This document shows, piece by piece, positions 34,509-45,878 of a DNA stretch of 64,000 bases (positions are counted from its first letter, which is position 1; every line of letters begins with the position of its first letter). Made by a program: the position numbers and the translations under genes. The notes beneath the pieces are model-generated. The model was given only the letters and a program-made list of their open reading frames with translations. It did not search any database and had not been told where the DNA came from. Origin of the DNA: Rhodococcus tibetensis (lineage in GTDB: Bacteria; Actinomycetota; Actinomycetes; Mycobacteriales; Mycobacteriaceae); contig NZ_JANFQF010000022.1 of NCBI RefSeq assembly GCF_024438035.1, positions 1 to 64,000 on the forward strand, in the 5' to 3' direction.

Positions 34509-35479
34509 AACCTCTGCCTGGTAGTTCAGCGCAGGTACCCGCGAGCGCAGTGAGCCAAAGTACGCGCGTGTTCATCGAATTCGGCCCGCGGCCTGAGGAG
34601 AACGGCCAACTCGTAAGGCCGGGTGCCCGAGAGAGCTATCCGCCGGAGGTTCGGGCCAGGTTGGGCGCGGACGCCGCCGAGATCATCGGCCGCTATCCGA
34701 AGCCGGGGGTGGAGCCGGGCGAGCGACCCCAGAACACCGCACGGTCAGCGTTGTTGCCATTGCTGCACTTGGTGCAGGCGGAGGACGGGTACATCAGTCC
34801 GGCGGGCGTGGACTTCTGCTCCGATCAGCTCGGTCTCACAGGGGCGGAGGTGGCTGCGGTGGCCACCTTCTATTCGATGTACCGGCGCAATCCGACCGGT
34901 GACTACTTCGTCGGAGTCTGCACCAACACGTTGTGCGCGATCATGGGCGGTGATGCGATTCTCGCTGCGCTCGAGGATCACCTCGGTGTGCGACCGGGCG
35001 AGACGACGCCGGACGGCAAGGTCACCGTGGAGCACATCGAATGCAACGCGGCCTGCGATTTCGCGCCTGTCGTCATGGTCAATTGGGAGTTTTTCGACAA
35101 CCAGTCCCCGGAATCAGCACGCACATTGGTGGATTCGCTTCGGTCCGGGGAGAAGGTCACGCCCAGCCGGGGAGCGCCGCTGTGCACGTTCCGGGAGACG
35201 GCTCGCGTGCTTGCCGGTTTCCCCGACGAGCGGCCCGGGGCGTTGGAAGCCGGCGGCGGCGCCGGCCACGCCACGTTGGCCGGGTTGCAGGTTGCCCGGA
35301 AACTCGACATGGATGCGCCATCTCCGTCGGCCGGACCATCTGGGTCCGGGCCGCAGGCCGAGATCGGCGAGTCGTTGGCGGCGGAGTCGACGAAGGACAA
35401 GCCGGCTCCCGCACCGTCCGAACCGGCGCCGCCGGGCGCATCCACTTCTGGGACCGACCCGACACACAAGGGAGACTGA
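34505..35479 (+). CDS. nuoE: NADH-quinone oxidoreductase subunit E with long C-terminal tail
   Basis: 324 residues. The thioredoxin-like [2Fe-2S] N1a domain has C-x4-C (CTNTLC) and C-x3-C (CNAAC). Beyond about residue 225 it continues as a Pro/Ser/Gly/Glu-rich, disordered tail ([24 protein letters not shown]), so it is about 70-100 residues longer than typical NuoE. It works with NuoF and NuoG in the NADH-oxidising module. The start overlaps nuoD (ATGA). Near the start it has a 19-bp sequence resembling the nuoC repeat tail. Confidence 0.94.
   Translation: MKPLPGSSAQVPASAVSQSTRVFIEFGPRPEENGQLVRPGARESYPPEVRARLGADAAEIIGRYPKPGVEPGERPQNTARSALLPLLHLVQAEDGYISPAGVDFCSDQLGLTGAEVAAVATFYSMYRRNPTGDYFVGVCTNTLCAIMGGDAILAALEDHLGVRPGETTPDGKVTVEHIECNAACDFAPVVMVNWEFFDNQSPESARTLVDSLRSGEKVTPSRGAPLCTFRETARVLAGFPDERPGALEAGGGAGHATLAGLQVARKLDMDAPSPSAGPSGSGPQAEIGESLAAESTKDKPAPAPSEPAPPGASTSGTDPTHKGD
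34538..34556. repeat. 19-bp sequence resembling the 130-bp repeat tail (nuoE copy)
   Basis: CCCGCGAGCGCAGTGAGCC here and CCTGCTAACGAAGTGAGCC at 36791-36809 (codons 6-12 of nuoG) each match 16 of 19 bases of CCTGCGAGCGAAGCGAGCC from repeat units 2 and 3. All three lie within the first codons of nuo genes. They may be degenerate remnants of the same element or chance in GC-rich sequence. Confidence 0.35.
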
Positions 35480-35480
35480 G

Positions 35481-36779
35481 GTGCCGCTGACTCCTGTCCT
35501 GAGCCGGTATTGGGATGACCCCCAGTCCTGGACTCTCGACACCTACCACCGCCACGACGGGTACGAGGCGCTGCGTAAAGCGCTGAAGATGCAGCCGGAC
35601 GAGGTCATCGACACGATCAAGGATTCGGGGCTGCGCGGTCGTGGTGGTGCCGGATTCCCGACTGGGGTGAAGTGGGGTTTCATCCCGCAGGACGACGCCA
35701 AACCGCACTATCTGGTGGTCAACGCGGACGAGTCCGAGCCCGGCACCTGCAAGGACATTCCGCTGATGCTGGCCACCCCGCACGCGCTGGTCGAGGGTGT
35801 CATCATCGCCGCGTACGCCATTCGCTCGAGCCACGCCTTCATCTATCTGCGCGGCGAAGTGGTGCCGGTGCTGCGTCGCCTGCAGGCTGCGGTATCCGAG
35901 GCGCACGCCGCCGGGTACCTGGGCCGCAACATTCTCGGTAGCGGGTACGACCTCGACCTCGTGGTCCACGCCGGTGCGGGCGCGTACATCTGCGGCGAGG
36001 AAACTGCTCAGCTCGATTCTCTGGAAGGACGGCGCGGACAGCCCCGGTTGCGTCCCCCGTTCCCCGCGGTGGCGGGGTTGTACGCCTGCCCGACGGTCGT
36101 CAACAACGTCGAATCGATCGCGAGCGTGCCGCCGATCCTGAGGAACGGGATCGAGTGGTTCCGTTCGATGGGTACGGAGAAATCGCCCGGATTCACCCTC
36201 TACTCGCTGTCCGGTCACGTCACCCGGCCCGGACAGTACGAGGCGCCGCTCGGCATCACGCTGCGGGAGCTGCTCGAGTACGCGGGGGGAATGCGCGCGG
36301 GGCATCAGCTGAAGTTCTGGACCCCGGGTGGTTCGTCGACCCCGATGTTCACCGACGAGCACCTCGATGTTCCGCTCGACTACGAGGGTGTGGGCGCAGC
36401 AGGATCGATGCTGGGCACCAAGGCTTTACAGCTGTTCGACGAGACCACCTGCGTGGTGCGCGCGGTGCTGCGCTGGACGGAATTCTATGCCCACGAATCG
36501 TGTGGCAAGTGCACACCCTGCCGGGAAGGCACCTACTGGCTGGTGCAAATTCTGCAGCGTCTCGAGAGCGGCGGCGGTTCCGAGTCCGACCTGGAGAAGT
36601 TGCTCGACATTTCCGACAGCATCCTCGGGAAGTCGTTCTGTGCCCTCGGTGACGGGGCGGCCAGCCCGATCATGTCTTCCCTGAAGTACTTCCGGGACGA
36701 GTATGTCGCGCACTTCGAACAGGGCGGCTGCCCGTTCGACCCCCACCAGTCAACTCTCATGGCAGGAGTTCACGCGTGA
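35481..36779 (+). CDS. nuoF: NADH-quinone oxidoreductase subunit F
   Basis: 432 residues. The FMN/NADH-binding motif [13 protein letters not shown] and the [12 protein letters not shown] segment are intact, as are the [4Fe-4S] N3 ligands in [12 protein letters not shown] and the distant Cys in SFCALGDGA. It takes hydride from NADH to FMN and passes electrons to the Fe-S chain. The GTG start lies one base after the nuoE stop, with GGGAG upstream; the frame stays open well into nuoE, but that part is out of frame with nuoE and not coding. Confidence 0.96.
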   Translation: MPLTPVLSRYWDDPQSWTLDTYHRHDGYEALRKALKMQPDEVIDTIKDSGLRGRGGAGFPTGVKWGFIPQDDAKPHYLVVNADESEPGTCKDIPLMLATPHALVEGVIIAAYAIRSSHAFIYLRGEVVPVLRRLQAAVSEAHAAGYLGRNILGSGYDLDLVVHAGAGAYICGEETAQLDSLEGRRGQPRLRPPFPAVAGLYACPTVVNNVESIASVPPILRNGIEWFRSMGTEKSPGFTLYSLSGHVTRPGQYEAPLGITLRELLEYAGGMRAGHQLKFWTPGGSSTPMFTDEHLDVPLDYEGVGAAGSMLGTKALQLFDETTCVVRAVLRWTEFYAHESCGKCTPCREGTYWLVQILQRLESGGGSESDLEKLLDISDSILGKSFCALGDGAASPIMSSLKYFRDEYVAHFEQGGCPFDPHQSTLMAGVHA

Positions 36780-39235
36780 CAGCCCAGGTGCCTGCTAACG
36801 AAGTGAGCCTCCTCATCGACGGCGCCGATGTCAGCGTTCCGAAGGGCACCCTGTTGATTCGCGCCGCTGAGCTGGCCGGAATCCAGATTCCGCGGTTCTG
36901 TGACCATCCGCTGCTCGATCCGGTGGGCGCCTGCCGTCAGTGTCTGGTCGAGGTGGAGGGGCAGCGAAAGCCGTTGGCCTCCTGCACGACCACCGTCACC
37001 GACGGCATGGTGGTGCGCACTCAGCTCACCTCGGCTGCCGCAGACAAGGCGCAGAAGGGTGTGATGGAGTTGCTGCTCATCAACCATCCGCTCGACTGCC
37101 CGGTCTGCGACAAGGGCGGCGAGTGCCCCCTACAGAATCAGGCCATGTCCAACGGGCGGGCAGAGTCGCGTTTCGAAGAAGTCAAACGCACGTTCCCCAA
37201 GCCGATTCCACTCTCCTCACAGGTGTTGCTGGACCGGGAGCGGTGCGTGCTGTGCGCCCGGTGCACGCGATTCTCGCAGCAGGTCGCCGGCGATCCGTTC
37301 ATCGAACTCCAGGAGCGGGGTGCGCTGCAACAGGTCGGCATCTATGCCAAGGAACCGTTCGAGTCGTACTTTTCCGGCAACACCGTGCAGATCTGCCCGG
37401 TCGGTGCGCTGACGGGTGCTGCGTACCGGTTCCGTGCGCGTCCGTTCGACCTCGTCTCCAGTCCCAGCGTTTGCGAGCACTGCTCGAGCGGCTGCGCCCA
37501 GCGCACCGACCACCGCCGCGGCAAGGTGTTGCGACGATTGGCCGGGGACGACCCGCAGGTCAACGAGGAGTGGAACTGCGACAAGGGGCGGTGGGCTTTC
37601 ACCTACGCCACCGAGGGCGACCGCCTCACCACCCCGCTGGTCCGCGACGACACGGGCACGCTGGTGCCCGCTTCGTGGCCGGATGCCCTCGCGGTTGCGT
37701 CCCGGGGGTTGGCGGCCGCACGAGGCAACGCGGGGGTTCTCGTCGGCGGCCGGGCGACGGCGGAAGACGCATACGCCTACGCGAAATTCGCGCGAGTTGC
37801 GCTGGAGACCAACGATATCGACTTCAGGATCCGGCCGCATTCCGCCGAAGAGGCCGACTTCCTGGCGGCACGGGTCGCGGGCCGCGGACTCGAGGTCACA
37901 TACGACGATCTGGAGAAGGCCCCCGCCGTCCTCCTCGTCGCGTTCGAGCCCGAGGAGGAGTCGCCCATCATCTTCCTGCGGCTCCGCAAGGCGGCACGCA
38001 TGAAGGGACACGGGGTGTACTCGATCGCCCCCTTCACCACCCGCAGCTTGTCGAAGATGTCGGGTCGGTTGCTGCGTGCGGTGCCCGGAGCCGAGCCGCA
38101 GCTGCTCGAAGCGCTCGTCAGCGACCCGGAAACCCGGCTCGACGAACATGGCGTGGCCGTCGCGGATGCGTTGCGTCAACCGGGCGCGGTCATCCTCGTG
38201 GGCGAACGACTGGCGAACGTTCCCGGCGGGCTCTCCGCGGCCGTGCGCCTCGCGGACGCCACCGGCGCGCGCCTGGCGTGGGTGCCGCGACGGGCCGGTG
38301 AGCGGGGCGCGCTCGAAGCGGGCGCCCTGCCCGGACTTCTACCCGGGGGTCGGCCCATCGATGATTCGAAGGCGAGGCGGCAGGTGACGTCAGTTTGGAA
38401 CGTGCCGGAGCTGCCGTCGGATCCTGGTCGTGGCACCGAGGAAATCCTTGCCGCGGCGGCAGCCGGCACGCTCGGCGCACTGGTGGTCGGTGGGGTGGAG
38501 GTCGCCGACCTGCCCGATCCCAGGGCTGCCCTGTCGGCAGTCGAGGCAGCCGACTTCGTCGTCAGTCTGGAACTGCGCAGCAGTGAAGTGACCGAACGGG
38601 CGGACGTGGTCTTCCCCGTCGCACCGGTGGTGGAGAAACCGGGCACCTTCCTCGACTGGGAGGGCAGGCCGCGGGTGTTCGAGGCGGCGTTGCGCGGAAC
38701 GGGTGCCATGCCCGACCAGCGGGTGCTTCATGCCCTCGCTCACGAAATGAACATCCCGCTCGGGCTTCCGGACGCCGCCGCGGCGCGCGCGGAACTGGGG
38801 CGACTCAACCTTTGGGACGGTGAGCGACCGGCCGGGCCTGCGTATTCTCCGCGGGAGGTGCCGCAGCCCGGTCCGGGTGAAGCCGTTCTGGCGAGTTGGC
38901 GGATGCTCCTCGATTCCGGCCGTCTGCAGGACGGGGAACCCCATCTTGCCGGGACCGCTCGAACACCGGTCGTCCGCTTGTCGGCCGCGTCGGCTACCGA
39001 GATCGGTGCCGGAGAGGGTTCTGCGGTGACCGTCAGCACCGAACGAGGATCGGTCACCCTCCCGTTGGTGATCGCCGACTTACCCGATCGGGTGGTGTGG
39101 ATTCCACTCAACTCACCCGGTTCCGCAGTCTTCCGGCAACTCGCAGTCTCGTCGGGGAGCGTCGTCCGCGTCGCGAGTGCGGTCGGCGCCGAGTCGACGA
39201 GTTCGACGCCGAATGCGCCCGAGGAGGTCTCGTGA
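36776..39235 (+). CDS. nuoG: NADH-quinone oxidoreductase subunit G with N7 cluster ligands
   Basis: 819 residues. N-terminal Fe-S ligands: C42, C53, C56, C70 ([2Fe-2S] N1b); H104, C108, C111, C117 (N5-type HxxxCxxCxxxxxC); C157, C160, C163, C207 (N4). A further C233-x2-C236-x3-C240-x27-C268 set matches the extra N7 cluster found in E. coli and Thermus. The rest is a molybdopterin-oxidoreductase-like domain without cofactor function in complex I. The GTG start overlaps nuoF by four bases. Confidence 0.95.
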   Translation: MTAQVPANEVSLLIDGADVSVPKGTLLIRAAELAGIQIPRFCDHPLLDPVGACRQCLVEVEGQRKPLASCTTTVTDGMVVRTQLTSAAADKAQKGVMELLLINHPLDCPVCDKGGECPLQNQAMSNGRAESRFEEVKRTFPKPIPLSSQVLLDRERCVLCARCTRFSQQVAGDPFIELQERGALQQVGIYAKEPFESYFSGNTVQICPVGALTGAAYRFRARPFDLVSSPSVCEHCSSGCAQRTDHRRGKVLRRLAGDDPQVNEEWNCDKGRWAFTYATEGDRLTTPLVRDDTGTLVPASWPDALAVASRGLAAARGNAGVLVGGRATAEDAYAYAKFARVALETNDIDFRIRPHSAEEADFLAARVAGRGLEVTYDDLEKAPAVLLVAFEPEEESPIIFLRLRKAARMKGHGVYSIAPFTTRSLSKMSGRLLRAVPGAEPQLLEALVSDPETRLDEHGVAVADALRQPGAVILVGERLANVPGGLSAAVRLADATGARLAWVPRRAGERGALEAGALPGLLPGGRPIDDSKARRQVTSVWNVPELPSDPGRGTEEILAAAAAGTLGALVVGGVEVADLPDPRAALSAVEAADFVVSLELRSSEVTERADVVFPVAPVVEKPGTFLDWEGRPRVFEAALRGTGAMPDQRVLHALAHEMNIPLGLPDAAAARAELGRLNLWDGERPAGPAYSPREVPQPGPGEAVLASWRMLLDSGRLQDGEPHLAGTARTPVVRLSAASATEIGAGEGSAVTVSTERGSVTLPLVIADLPDRVVWIPLNSPGSAVFRQLAVSSGSVVRVASAVGAESTSSTPNAPEEVS

Positions 39236-40584
39236 CCGTTCTTTCGCTCGACTACCCCGACCCGTCGTTGTTCGGCCACGACCCGTGGTGGCTGATCCTC
39301 GGGAAGGCTCTCGCCGTCTTCGTGTTCCTCATCCTGACCCCGCTGATCGCGATCCTCGCCGAGCGCAAGGTCATGGCCAGGATGCAGATGCGGATCGGCC
39401 CCAACCGCGTGGGCCCTGGAGGCATGCTGCAGAGCCTCGCCGACGGGGTCAAGCTGGCGCTGAAGGAGGGCATCACCCCGAAGGGCGTCGACAAGCCGAT
39501 CTATCTGCTTGCGCCGATCATCGCCGCAGTGCCCGCGTTCATGGCCTTTGCGGTCATCCCGTTCGGCCCGGAAGTCTCGATCCTCGGTCACCGCACGGCA
39601 CTTCAGCTGACGGACCTCCCAGTGGCCGTCCTGTACGTCCTCGCGGTCACTTCCGTCGGTGTCTACGGGATCATCCTCGCCGGGTGGGCGTCGGGCTCGA
39701 CCTACCCTCTGCTCGGCGGTCTGCGGTCGACGGCGCAGGTGATCTCGTACGAGATCGCGATGGCGCTGTCGTTCGCCGCTGTGTTCCTGCACGCGGGCAC
39801 GATGTCCACGTCGGGGATCGTGGCGGCGCAAGACCGTATCTGGTACGTATTCCTCTTGCTCCCTTCGTTTCTCATCTATGTCACCTCGATGGTCGGGGAG
39901 ACGAACCGTGCCCCGTTCGACCTGCCCGAGGCCGAGGGTGAGCTCGTCGGCGGATTCCACACGGAGTACTCCTCGCTGAAATTCGCCATGTTCATGCTCG
40001 CCGAATACGTGAACATGGTGACGGTGTCCGCGCTCGCCACCACACTGTTCCTCGGTGGCTGGCATGCGCCCTGGCCCTTCAACATGTGGGAAGGCGCCAA
40101 TACGGGTTGGCTGCCCGTCTTGTGGTTCACCCTGAAGGTCTGGGGATTCCTCTTCGTCTTCATCTGGTTGCGGGGCACGCTTCCGCGACTGCGCTACGAC
40201 CAGTTCATGAACATGGGCTGGAAAATACTGATTCCGGTGTCGCTGGTGTGGATCATGATCGTCGCCACGGTGCGGGCATTCCGCAACGACGGGTACGACT
40301 TCTGGCCGGTCGCCCTCGTCACCGCAGGCGTGACCCTCGGGCTGGTGGTGCTCGCGATGCTGTGGGCCCGCCTCCGTCGCAGTCGAACTCGCGCTTCTGG
40401 CGAAGCCGCGCAATCCCATACCGGAGGTGACACTCCTGCCGCTCGCCCGTTCGACCCCATGGCAGGAGGTTTCCCGGTGCCGCCGATGCCCGGACAGCGC
40501 ACACCAGTGCCCCCACGCACCCCCGTCGCCGTGGGTCGTTCCGCAGGCTCCGCTCGAACGAACAAGGAGGACAGCGATGTCTAA
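39232..40584 (+). CDS. nuoH: NADH-quinone oxidoreductase subunit H
   Basis: 450 residues, about eight membrane helices. It has the NuoH loops [21 protein letters not shown], the SYEIAMALS stretch, and the acidic quinone-channel motif [24 protein letters not shown]. NuoH links the quinone cavity to the membrane arm. A C-terminal extension of about 60 residues rich in Pro, Ala and Arg follows the last helix. The GTG start overlaps nuoG (GTGA) with GAGGAGG upstream; the end overlaps nuoI by eight bases. Confidence 0.96.
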   Translation: MTVLSLDYPDPSLFGHDPWWLILGKALAVFVFLILTPLIAILAERKVMARMQMRIGPNRVGPGGMLQSLADGVKLALKEGITPKGVDKPIYLLAPIIAAVPAFMAFAVIPFGPEVSILGHRTALQLTDLPVAVLYVLAVTSVGVYGIILAGWASGSTYPLLGGLRSTAQVISYEIAMALSFAAVFLHAGTMSTSGIVAAQDRIWYVFLLLPSFLIYVTSMVGETNRAPFDLPEAEGELVGGFHTEYSSLKFAMFMLAEYVNMVTVSALATTLFLGGWHAPWPFNMWEGANTGWLPVLWFTLKVWGFLFVFIWLRGTLPRLRYDQFMNMGWKILIPVSLVWIMIVATVRAFRNDGYDFWPVALVTAGVTLGLVVLAMLWARLRRSRTRASGEAAQSHTGGDTPAARPFDPMAGGFPVPPMPGQRTPVPPRTPVAVGRSAGSARTNKEDSDV

Positions 40585-41176
40585 GTTCCTCGACCCCATT
40601 GCCGGTTTCGGTGTGACGTTCTCGACGATGTTCAAGAAACCGAATACCGAGTACTACCCGGAGGAGAAGACCCCGACCGCTCCCCGCTACCACGGCCGGC
40701 ACCAGCTCAACCGCCACCCGGACGGGCTGGAGAAGTGTATCGGGTGCGAACTGTGTGCCTGGGCATGCCCGGCCGACGCCATCTATGTGGAGGGCGCCGA
40801 CAACACGGCGTCGGAGCGTTATTCACCGGGTGAGCGGTACGGCCGGGTGTATCAGATCAACTATCTGCGCTGCATCGGCTGTGGGCTCTGCATCGAAGCG
40901 TGCCCCACGCGGGCGCTGACGATGACCAACGAGTACGAGCTCGCTGACGACAATCGGGCAGATCTCATCTACGACAAAGACCGTCTCCTCGCGCCTCTCG
41001 AGCCGGACATGGAGGCAGCACCGCACCCCATGGCTCCGGGCACCACAGCCGAGGACTACTACCGCGGCACGGTGACTGCCGCGGCGACGGCAGACACGCC
41101 TGCCGCGGAAGCCGAAGACGACGAACGGCAGGTCGAGGTGAGCGAGACGATCAGGAAAGAAGAGGCACGGTGGTGA
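40577..41176 (+). CDS. nuoI: NADH-quinone oxidoreductase subunit I
   Basis: 199 residues. Two [4Fe-4S] ferredoxin motifs, [12 protein letters not shown] and [12 protein letters not shown], bind N6a and N6b, which pass electrons to N2 in NuoB. An acidic C-terminal tail ([19 protein letters not shown]) is longer than in proteobacterial NuoI. The ATG follows AAGGAGGACAGCG, and the gene overlaps the nuoH stop. Confidence 0.96.
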   Translation: MSKFLDPIAGFGVTFSTMFKKPNTEYYPEEKTPTAPRYHGRHQLNRHPDGLEKCIGCELCAWACPADAIYVEGADNTASERYSPGERYGRVYQINYLRCIGCGLCIEACPTRALTMTNEYELADDNRADLIYDKDRLLAPLEPDMEAAPHPMAPGTTAEDYYRGTVTAAATADTPAAEAEDDERQVEVSETIRKEEARW

Positions 41177-42054
41177 CCACGTTGTCTTCCGCTGTGCTGG
41201 CCGCGGAGCCCCTGACACGGACATCGACGGGCGAGGCCGTGCAGTTCTGGATCCTCGGTGCAGTAGTGATCATCGGCGCTGTGGGCATGGTGATTGCCCC
41301 GAAAGCGGTGTATTCGGCCGTCTTCCTCGCCATGACGATGATCATCCTGGCCATCTTCTACATCGCCCAGGGCGCACTGTTCCTCGGTGTCGTGCAGGTG
41401 GTGGTGTACACCGGGGCGGTCATGATGCTGTTCCTGTTCGTGCTCATGCTCGTGGGCGTGGACTCGTCCGACTCGCTGGTCGAAACGATCCGAGGCCAGC
41501 GCGCTGCCGCGGTAGCGGCGGGAATCGGATTCGGGCTCCTGCTGATCGGCGGCCTCGGTAACGCGTCGACGCAGTGGGCGCGTTCGGCTGAAGGTCCCGG
41601 CTTCGCCGATCTGGAGCAAGCCAACGCCGGCGGAAATGTCGAGGGCCTCGCCGAGCTGATCTTCCTGCAGTACGTATGGGCGTTCGAGCTGACCGGCGCC
41701 CTCCTGATCACCGCGACCATCGGCGCTATGGTGCTGGCGCATCGCGAACGGTTCGAAATCCGCAAGGGTCAGCGCGAGTTGTCACAGGACCGCTTCCGTC
41801 GATGGGCGCAACGGAGTGTCGGCGACACTCCCGACGCTCACGTCACCCCGCTGCCCAGTCCCGGTGTCTACGCACGGCACAACGCCGTCGACATGCCGGC
41901 CATGCTGCCGGACGGCTCCTATTCTCGGCTGTCGGTCAGCCGGGTTCTCCAACAGCGCGGACGTCACCCCAGCGGGTCCGTGACGGGTGAGGTGCACGGC
42001 GCAGAAGTTTCGCCGACACAGTCCGCAGCGTTCGGTGAGGAGGGCACCCGGTGA
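41173..42054 (+). CDS. nuoJ: NADH-quinone oxidoreductase subunit J with long C-terminal extension
   Basis: 293 residues from the GTG that overlaps the nuoI stop; a GTG one codon earlier is also in frame. Five transmembrane helices include the pi-bulge helix [22 protein letters not shown]. The last 90 or so residues are a soluble tail ([20 protein letters not shown] and on) not found in short NuoJ proteins but common in actinobacteria. It belongs to the proton-translocating membrane arm. Confidence 0.94.
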   Translation: MTTLSSAVLAAEPLTRTSTGEAVQFWILGAVVIIGAVGMVIAPKAVYSAVFLAMTMIILAIFYIAQGALFLGVVQVVVYTGAVMMLFLFVLMLVGVDSSDSLVETIRGQRAAAVAAGIGFGLLLIGGLGNASTQWARSAEGPGFADLEQANAGGNVEGLAELIFLQYVWAFELTGALLITATIGAMVLAHRERFEIRKGQRELSQDRFRRWAQRSVGDTPDAHVTPLPSPGVYARHNAVDMPAMLPDGSYSRLSVSRVLQQRGRHPSGSVTGEVHGAEVSPTQSAAFGEEGTR

Positions 42055-42350
42055 ACCCGGAAAACTACTTGTACCTGTCGGTCCTGCTGTTCACGATCGG
42101 CGCGGCGGGGGTTCTTCTCCGTCGCAACGCCATCGTCGTGTTCATGTGCATCGAACTGATGCTCAACGCTGCCAACCTGGCGTTCGTCACCTTCTCCCGA
42201 ATGCACGGCAACCTCGACGGGCAAGTCTTCGCGTTCTTCACCATGGTCGTCGCAGCGGCCGAAGTGGTGGTGGGTTTGGCGATCATCATGACCATTTTCC
42301 GGTCGCGCCGCTCGGCGTCGGTCGACGACGCCAACCTGCTGAGGTACTGA
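42051..42350 (+). CDS. nuoK: NADH-quinone oxidoreductase subunit K
   Basis: 99 residues, three transmembrane helices, with the two buried glutamates of NuoK in [14 protein letters not shown] and [11 protein letters not shown], part of the E-channel linking quinone reduction to proton pumping. The GTG start overlaps nuoJ (GTGA). Confidence 0.96.
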   Translation: MNPENYLYLSVLLFTIGAAGVLLRRNAIVVFMCIELMLNAANLAFVTFSRMHGNLDGQVFAFFTMVVAAAEVVVGLAIIMTIFRSRRSASVDDANLLRY

Positions 42351-42351
42351 C

Positions 42352-44280
42352 ATGAGCGGGGGGATTACGTCGCTCGTGTGGCTGCTGCCCGCTCTACCGC
42401 TGTTCGGTGCCGCCGTGCTGCTGCTGACAGGCCGCCGCAGCAACAGGTGGGGACACCTGCTCGGTTGCGGGACGGCACTGGCCGCGTTCGCACTGGGTCT
42501 CGCGCTCTTCGTCGACATGCTGGGCGCGGACAAAGCCGATCGTGCGGTACACCAGAATTTGTTCAGCTGGGTTCCGGTGGCCGGCCTGCAGGTCGACTTC
42601 GGACTGCAACTCGACCAGTTGTCCATCTGTTTCGTGCTGCTGATCACCGGCGTGGGGTCGCTGATCCACCTCTATTCCATCGGATACATGGCACACGGGC
42701 CCGACCCCGCCGGCCGCACCGCAGGCTCCGCGCCTGGCAGACGCCTGTTCTTCGCCTACCTCAACCTCTTCCTCGCCGCGATGCTCCTGCTGGTGCTAGC
42801 AGACAATTACCTGGGCCTGTACGTGGGCTGGGAGGGTGTCGGTCTCGCGTCCTACCTGCTCATCGGCTTCTGGCAGTACAAGCCGACGGCAGCGACCGCC
42901 GCCAAAAAGGCCTTCGTGGTCAACCGTGTGGGAGACATGGGGTTGGCCGTCGCGATGATGATCATGTTCGCGACCTTCGGCACCATTTCCTTCGCCGGAG
43001 TGTTCGCCGGCGCAGAAGGCGCGGGCCAGAGCATCACGACCGCAATCGGATTGACGCTACTCCTGGCCGCCTGCGGAAAGTCGGCGCAACTGCCGCTGCA
43101 GTCGTGGCTCGGTGATGCCATGGAGGGACCCACCCCCGTGTCGGCCCTCATCCACGCCGCAACCATGGTGACCGCCGGTGTCTACCTCATCGTCCGGTCC
43201 GGTCCGATCTTCGATCTCGCTCCCACCGCCCAGTTGGCTGTCGTCATCGTCGGAGCCGCCACCCTGCTGTTCGGGGCGATCATCGGTTGCGCCAAGGACG
43301 ACATCAAGAAGGCGCTCGCCGCCTCCACGATGAGCCAGATCGGATACATGGTGCTGGCCGCCGGACTCGGCCCGGCCGGGTACGCATTCGCAATCATGCT
43401 GTTGCTGGCCCACGGCTTCTTCAAGGCCGGACTGTTCCTCGGCGCCGGATCGGTCATGCATGCCATGAACGACGAGACGGATATGCGACGCTACGGCGGA
43501 CTGCGCACCGTCATGCCGATCACCTTCGCGACATTCGGTCTCGGCTACCTGGCCATCATCGGAATCCCGCCCTTCGCGGGCTTCTTCGCCAAGGATCCGA
43601 TCATCGAGGTGGCCTTCGCCGCGGGTGGCGTCAAGGGCGTGATCCTCGGAACGGCCGCACTGCTCGGCGCCGGAATCACTGCCTTCTACATGACCCGCGT
43701 CATGCTCTTGACGTTCTTCGGGGACCGGCGCTGGGCGGCCGACGCGCATCCGCACGAGTCACCCCGGGTGATGACGATACCGATGCTCGTACTCGCGGTG
43801 GGTTCGGTCGGATCCGGTGCGGCACTGGCCATCGGTTCGTCGTTGGTGAACTGGCTGGAACCAGTTGTCGGCGCTCACCACGAGGAGGCGGCAATCCCGG
43901 TGTGGATGATGACCGTCCTCATCCTGGTGGTCGTGCTCGCCGGTGTCGCCGCGGCCTATCGGCAGTATGCCGCAAAGGAAGTGCCCGAAACCGCTCCGGT
44001 CGCGGTCTCCCCGCTCACCCTCGCAGCCCGCAACGACCTCTACGGTGACACCGTCAACGAGGCGGTCGTGATGCGTCCCGGCCAGTATCTGACGCGGCTG
44101 CTGGTGTACTTCGACAACAAGGGCGTCGACGGCGTCGTCAACGGTGTCGCCTCCGCGGTGAGTGGGGGGTCAGGATTGATCAGGCGCCTGCAGACCGGCT
44201 TCGTCCGGTCGTATGCACTGTCCATGTTCACAGGTGCGGCACTGGTGGTCGCGACGATGATGCTGGTGAGGCTGTGGTGA
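42352..44280 (+). CDS. nuoL: NADH-quinone oxidoreductase subunit L
   Basis: 642 residues, antiporter-like, with 14 or more transmembrane helices. [22 protein letters not shown] carries the key Glu, and [33 protein letters not shown] the conserved Lys/His helix region, followed by a C-terminal lateral helix region. Distal proton pump of complex I. It starts one base after the nuoK stop and overlaps nuoM by four bases. Confidence 0.96.
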   Translation: MSGGITSLVWLLPALPLFGAAVLLLTGRRSNRWGHLLGCGTALAAFALGLALFVDMLGADKADRAVHQNLFSWVPVAGLQVDFGLQLDQLSICFVLLITGVGSLIHLYSIGYMAHGPDPAGRTAGSAPGRRLFFAYLNLFLAAMLLLVLADNYLGLYVGWEGVGLASYLLIGFWQYKPTAATAAKKAFVVNRVGDMGLAVAMMIMFATFGTISFAGVFAGAEGAGQSITTAIGLTLLLAACGKSAQLPLQSWLGDAMEGPTPVSALIHAATMVTAGVYLIVRSGPIFDLAPTAQLAVVIVGAATLLFGAIIGCAKDDIKKALAASTMSQIGYMVLAAGLGPAGYAFAIMLLLAHGFFKAGLFLGAGSVMHAMNDETDMRRYGGLRTVMPITFATFGLGYLAIIGIPPFAGFFAKDPIIEVAFAAGGVKGVILGTAALLGAGITAFYMTRVMLLTFFGDRRWAADAHPHESPRVMTIPMLVLAVGSVGSGAALAIGSSLVNWLEPVVGAHHEEAAIPVWMMTVLILVVVLAGVAAAYRQYAAKEVPETAPVAVSPLTLAARNDLYGDTVNEAVVMRPGQYLTRLLVYFDNKGVDGVVNGVASAVSGGSGLIRRLQTGFVRSYALSMFTGAALVVATMMLVRLW

Positions 44281-45878
44281 ACAACTTTCCCTGGCTGACG
44301 GTCCTCTGGGTGCTGCCGATGGTCGGCGCCGGCGTGGTCCTGGCAGTTCCCGCGCGCAGACGGCACCTCGCCAAGTCGATTGCGCTGGGTGTGGCCATAG
44401 CCGTTCTCGTCCTCGCGGGCGGGCTGGCGATCGGATTCGATGCAGGCGGCGCTCAATACCAGTTCGTCGAATCCCACTCGTGGATACCGGCTTTCGGTAC
44501 CGGTTACACCCTGGGACTGGACGGCATCGCGCTGGTGCTGGTTCTGCTGACCGCGGTGCTGGTGCCGCTGCTGTTGCTGGCAGGCTGGAACGACGGCCAG
44601 GACGCGCCCGACTACACGCAGCGACGGGTGGCCCATACGTATGTGGCGTTGATCCTGATGGTCGAGGCGATGGTGCTGGTGTCGTTCACCGCCCTCGACA
44701 TCCTGCTCTTCTACGTGTTCTTCGAGGCGATGCTCATCCCGATGTATTTCCTCATCGGAGGTTTCGGCGGGGCGCGCCGCTCGTATGCTGCGGTGAAGTT
44801 CCTGCTGTACAACCTCTTCGGCGGCCTGATCATGCTCGCTGCGGTGATCGGCCTCTACGTCGTGACCGCCGACGGGGGCACCGGGACGTTTGACTTCAGG
44901 GAGGTCGTGGCAGCCGCATCCGCGGGAGAGCTCGGCGCCGACCCCGCCGTTCTCAATGCACTGTTCCTCGGCTTCATGTTCGCCTTCGCCGTCAAGGCAC
45001 CGCTGTGGCCGTTTCACTCCTGGCTCCCGGACGCGGCCGTGGAGGCGACACCGGCAAGTGCGGTGCTGATGATGGCCGTCGTCGACAAGGTGGGCACCTT
45101 CGCGATGCTGCGGTACTGCCTTCAACTGTTCCCCGAGGCGTCCGCTACGTTCGCGCCCCTGATCGCCACGCTGGCGGTGATCGGCATTCTCTACGGCGCA
45201 GTGCTCGCTATCGGCCAAACCGACATGATGCGGCTGATCGCTTACACGTCGATTTCGCATTTCGGGTTCATCATCCTCGGGATCTTCGCCATGACCAGTC
45301 AGGGCCAAGCCGGCTCCACGCTCTACATGGTCAACCATGGAATCTCGACTGCGGCACTGTTCCTCATCGCCGGGTTCCTGATCTCGCGCCGCGGCACGCG
45401 CCTCATCGACGCCTACGGCGGCGTGCAGAAGGTCGCGCCCGTTCTGGCCGGCACGTTCCTCGTCGCAGGGCTCGCGACGCTGTCCCTGCCCGGGCTGGCA
45501 CCGTTCGTCAGTGAATTCCTCGTCCTCGTCGGCACCTATCCGCGCTACCAGGTTGCCGCCGTGTTCGCGGCCGGTGCACTCGTCCTCTCCGCCGTCTACG
45601 TGCTGTGGCTGTACCAGCGGGTGATGACCGGTCCGATCACCGAGGACAACGAGAAAGTCCGGGACCTCGTGCCCCGTGAACTGGCTGTGGTCGCACCGCT
45701 CATCGCTCTCTTGATCATCCTCGGCGTGTATCCCAAGCCCGCCCTGGACGTGATCACACCCGCCGTCGGCCAAATCCTCACCACGATCGACCGGCAAGAC
45801 CCGGCGCCCACTGTTCCCACCGACCCCCGCAGCGGCTCCGTAGCCGAACAGGCACCGGACGGAGGTACTCACCCATGA
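44277..45878 (+). CDS. nuoM: NADH-quinone oxidoreductase subunit M
   Basis: 533 residues from the GTG overlapping the nuoL stop (GTG 44274 is also in frame). Antiporter-like subunit with [22 protein letters not shown] (key Glu) and [24 protein letters not shown]. About 14 transmembrane helices; middle proton pump of the membrane arm. Overlaps nuoN (ATGA). Confidence 0.96.
   Translation: MNNFPWLTVLWVLPMVGAGVVLAVPARRRHLAKSIALGVAIAVLVLAGGLAIGFDAGGAQYQFVESHSWIPAFGTGYTLGLDGIALVLVLLTAVLVPLLLLAGWNDGQDAPDYTQRRVAHTYVALILMVEAMVLVSFTALDILLFYVFFEAMLIPMYFLIGGFGGARRSYAAVKFLLYNLFGGLIMLAAVIGLYVVTADGGTGTFDFREVVAAASAGELGADPAVLNALFLGFMFAFAVKAPLWPFHSWLPDAAVEATPASAVLMMAVVDKVGTFAMLRYCLQLFPEASATFAPLIATLAVIGILYGAVLAIGQTDMMRLIAYTSISHFGFIILGIFAMTSQGQAGSTLYMVNHGISTAALFLIAGFLISRRGTRLIDAYGGVQKVAPVLAGTFLVAGLATLSLPGLAPFVSEFLVLVGTYPRYQVAAVFAAGALVLSAVYVLWLYQRVMTGPITEDNEKVRDLVPRELAVVAPLIALLIILGVYPKPALDVITPAVGQILTTIDRQDPAPTVPTDPRSGSVAEQAPDGGTHP

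Noticed and set aside
34623-35480. Upstream extension of the nuoF frame through nuoE
   Set aside because: Out-of-frame reading of nuoE; the conserved NuoF sequence begins at GTG 35481 with its own ribosome site.
38740-40635. 631-codon minus-strand frame across nuoG/nuoH
   Set aside because: Antisense shadow of nuoG and nuoH with no motifs.
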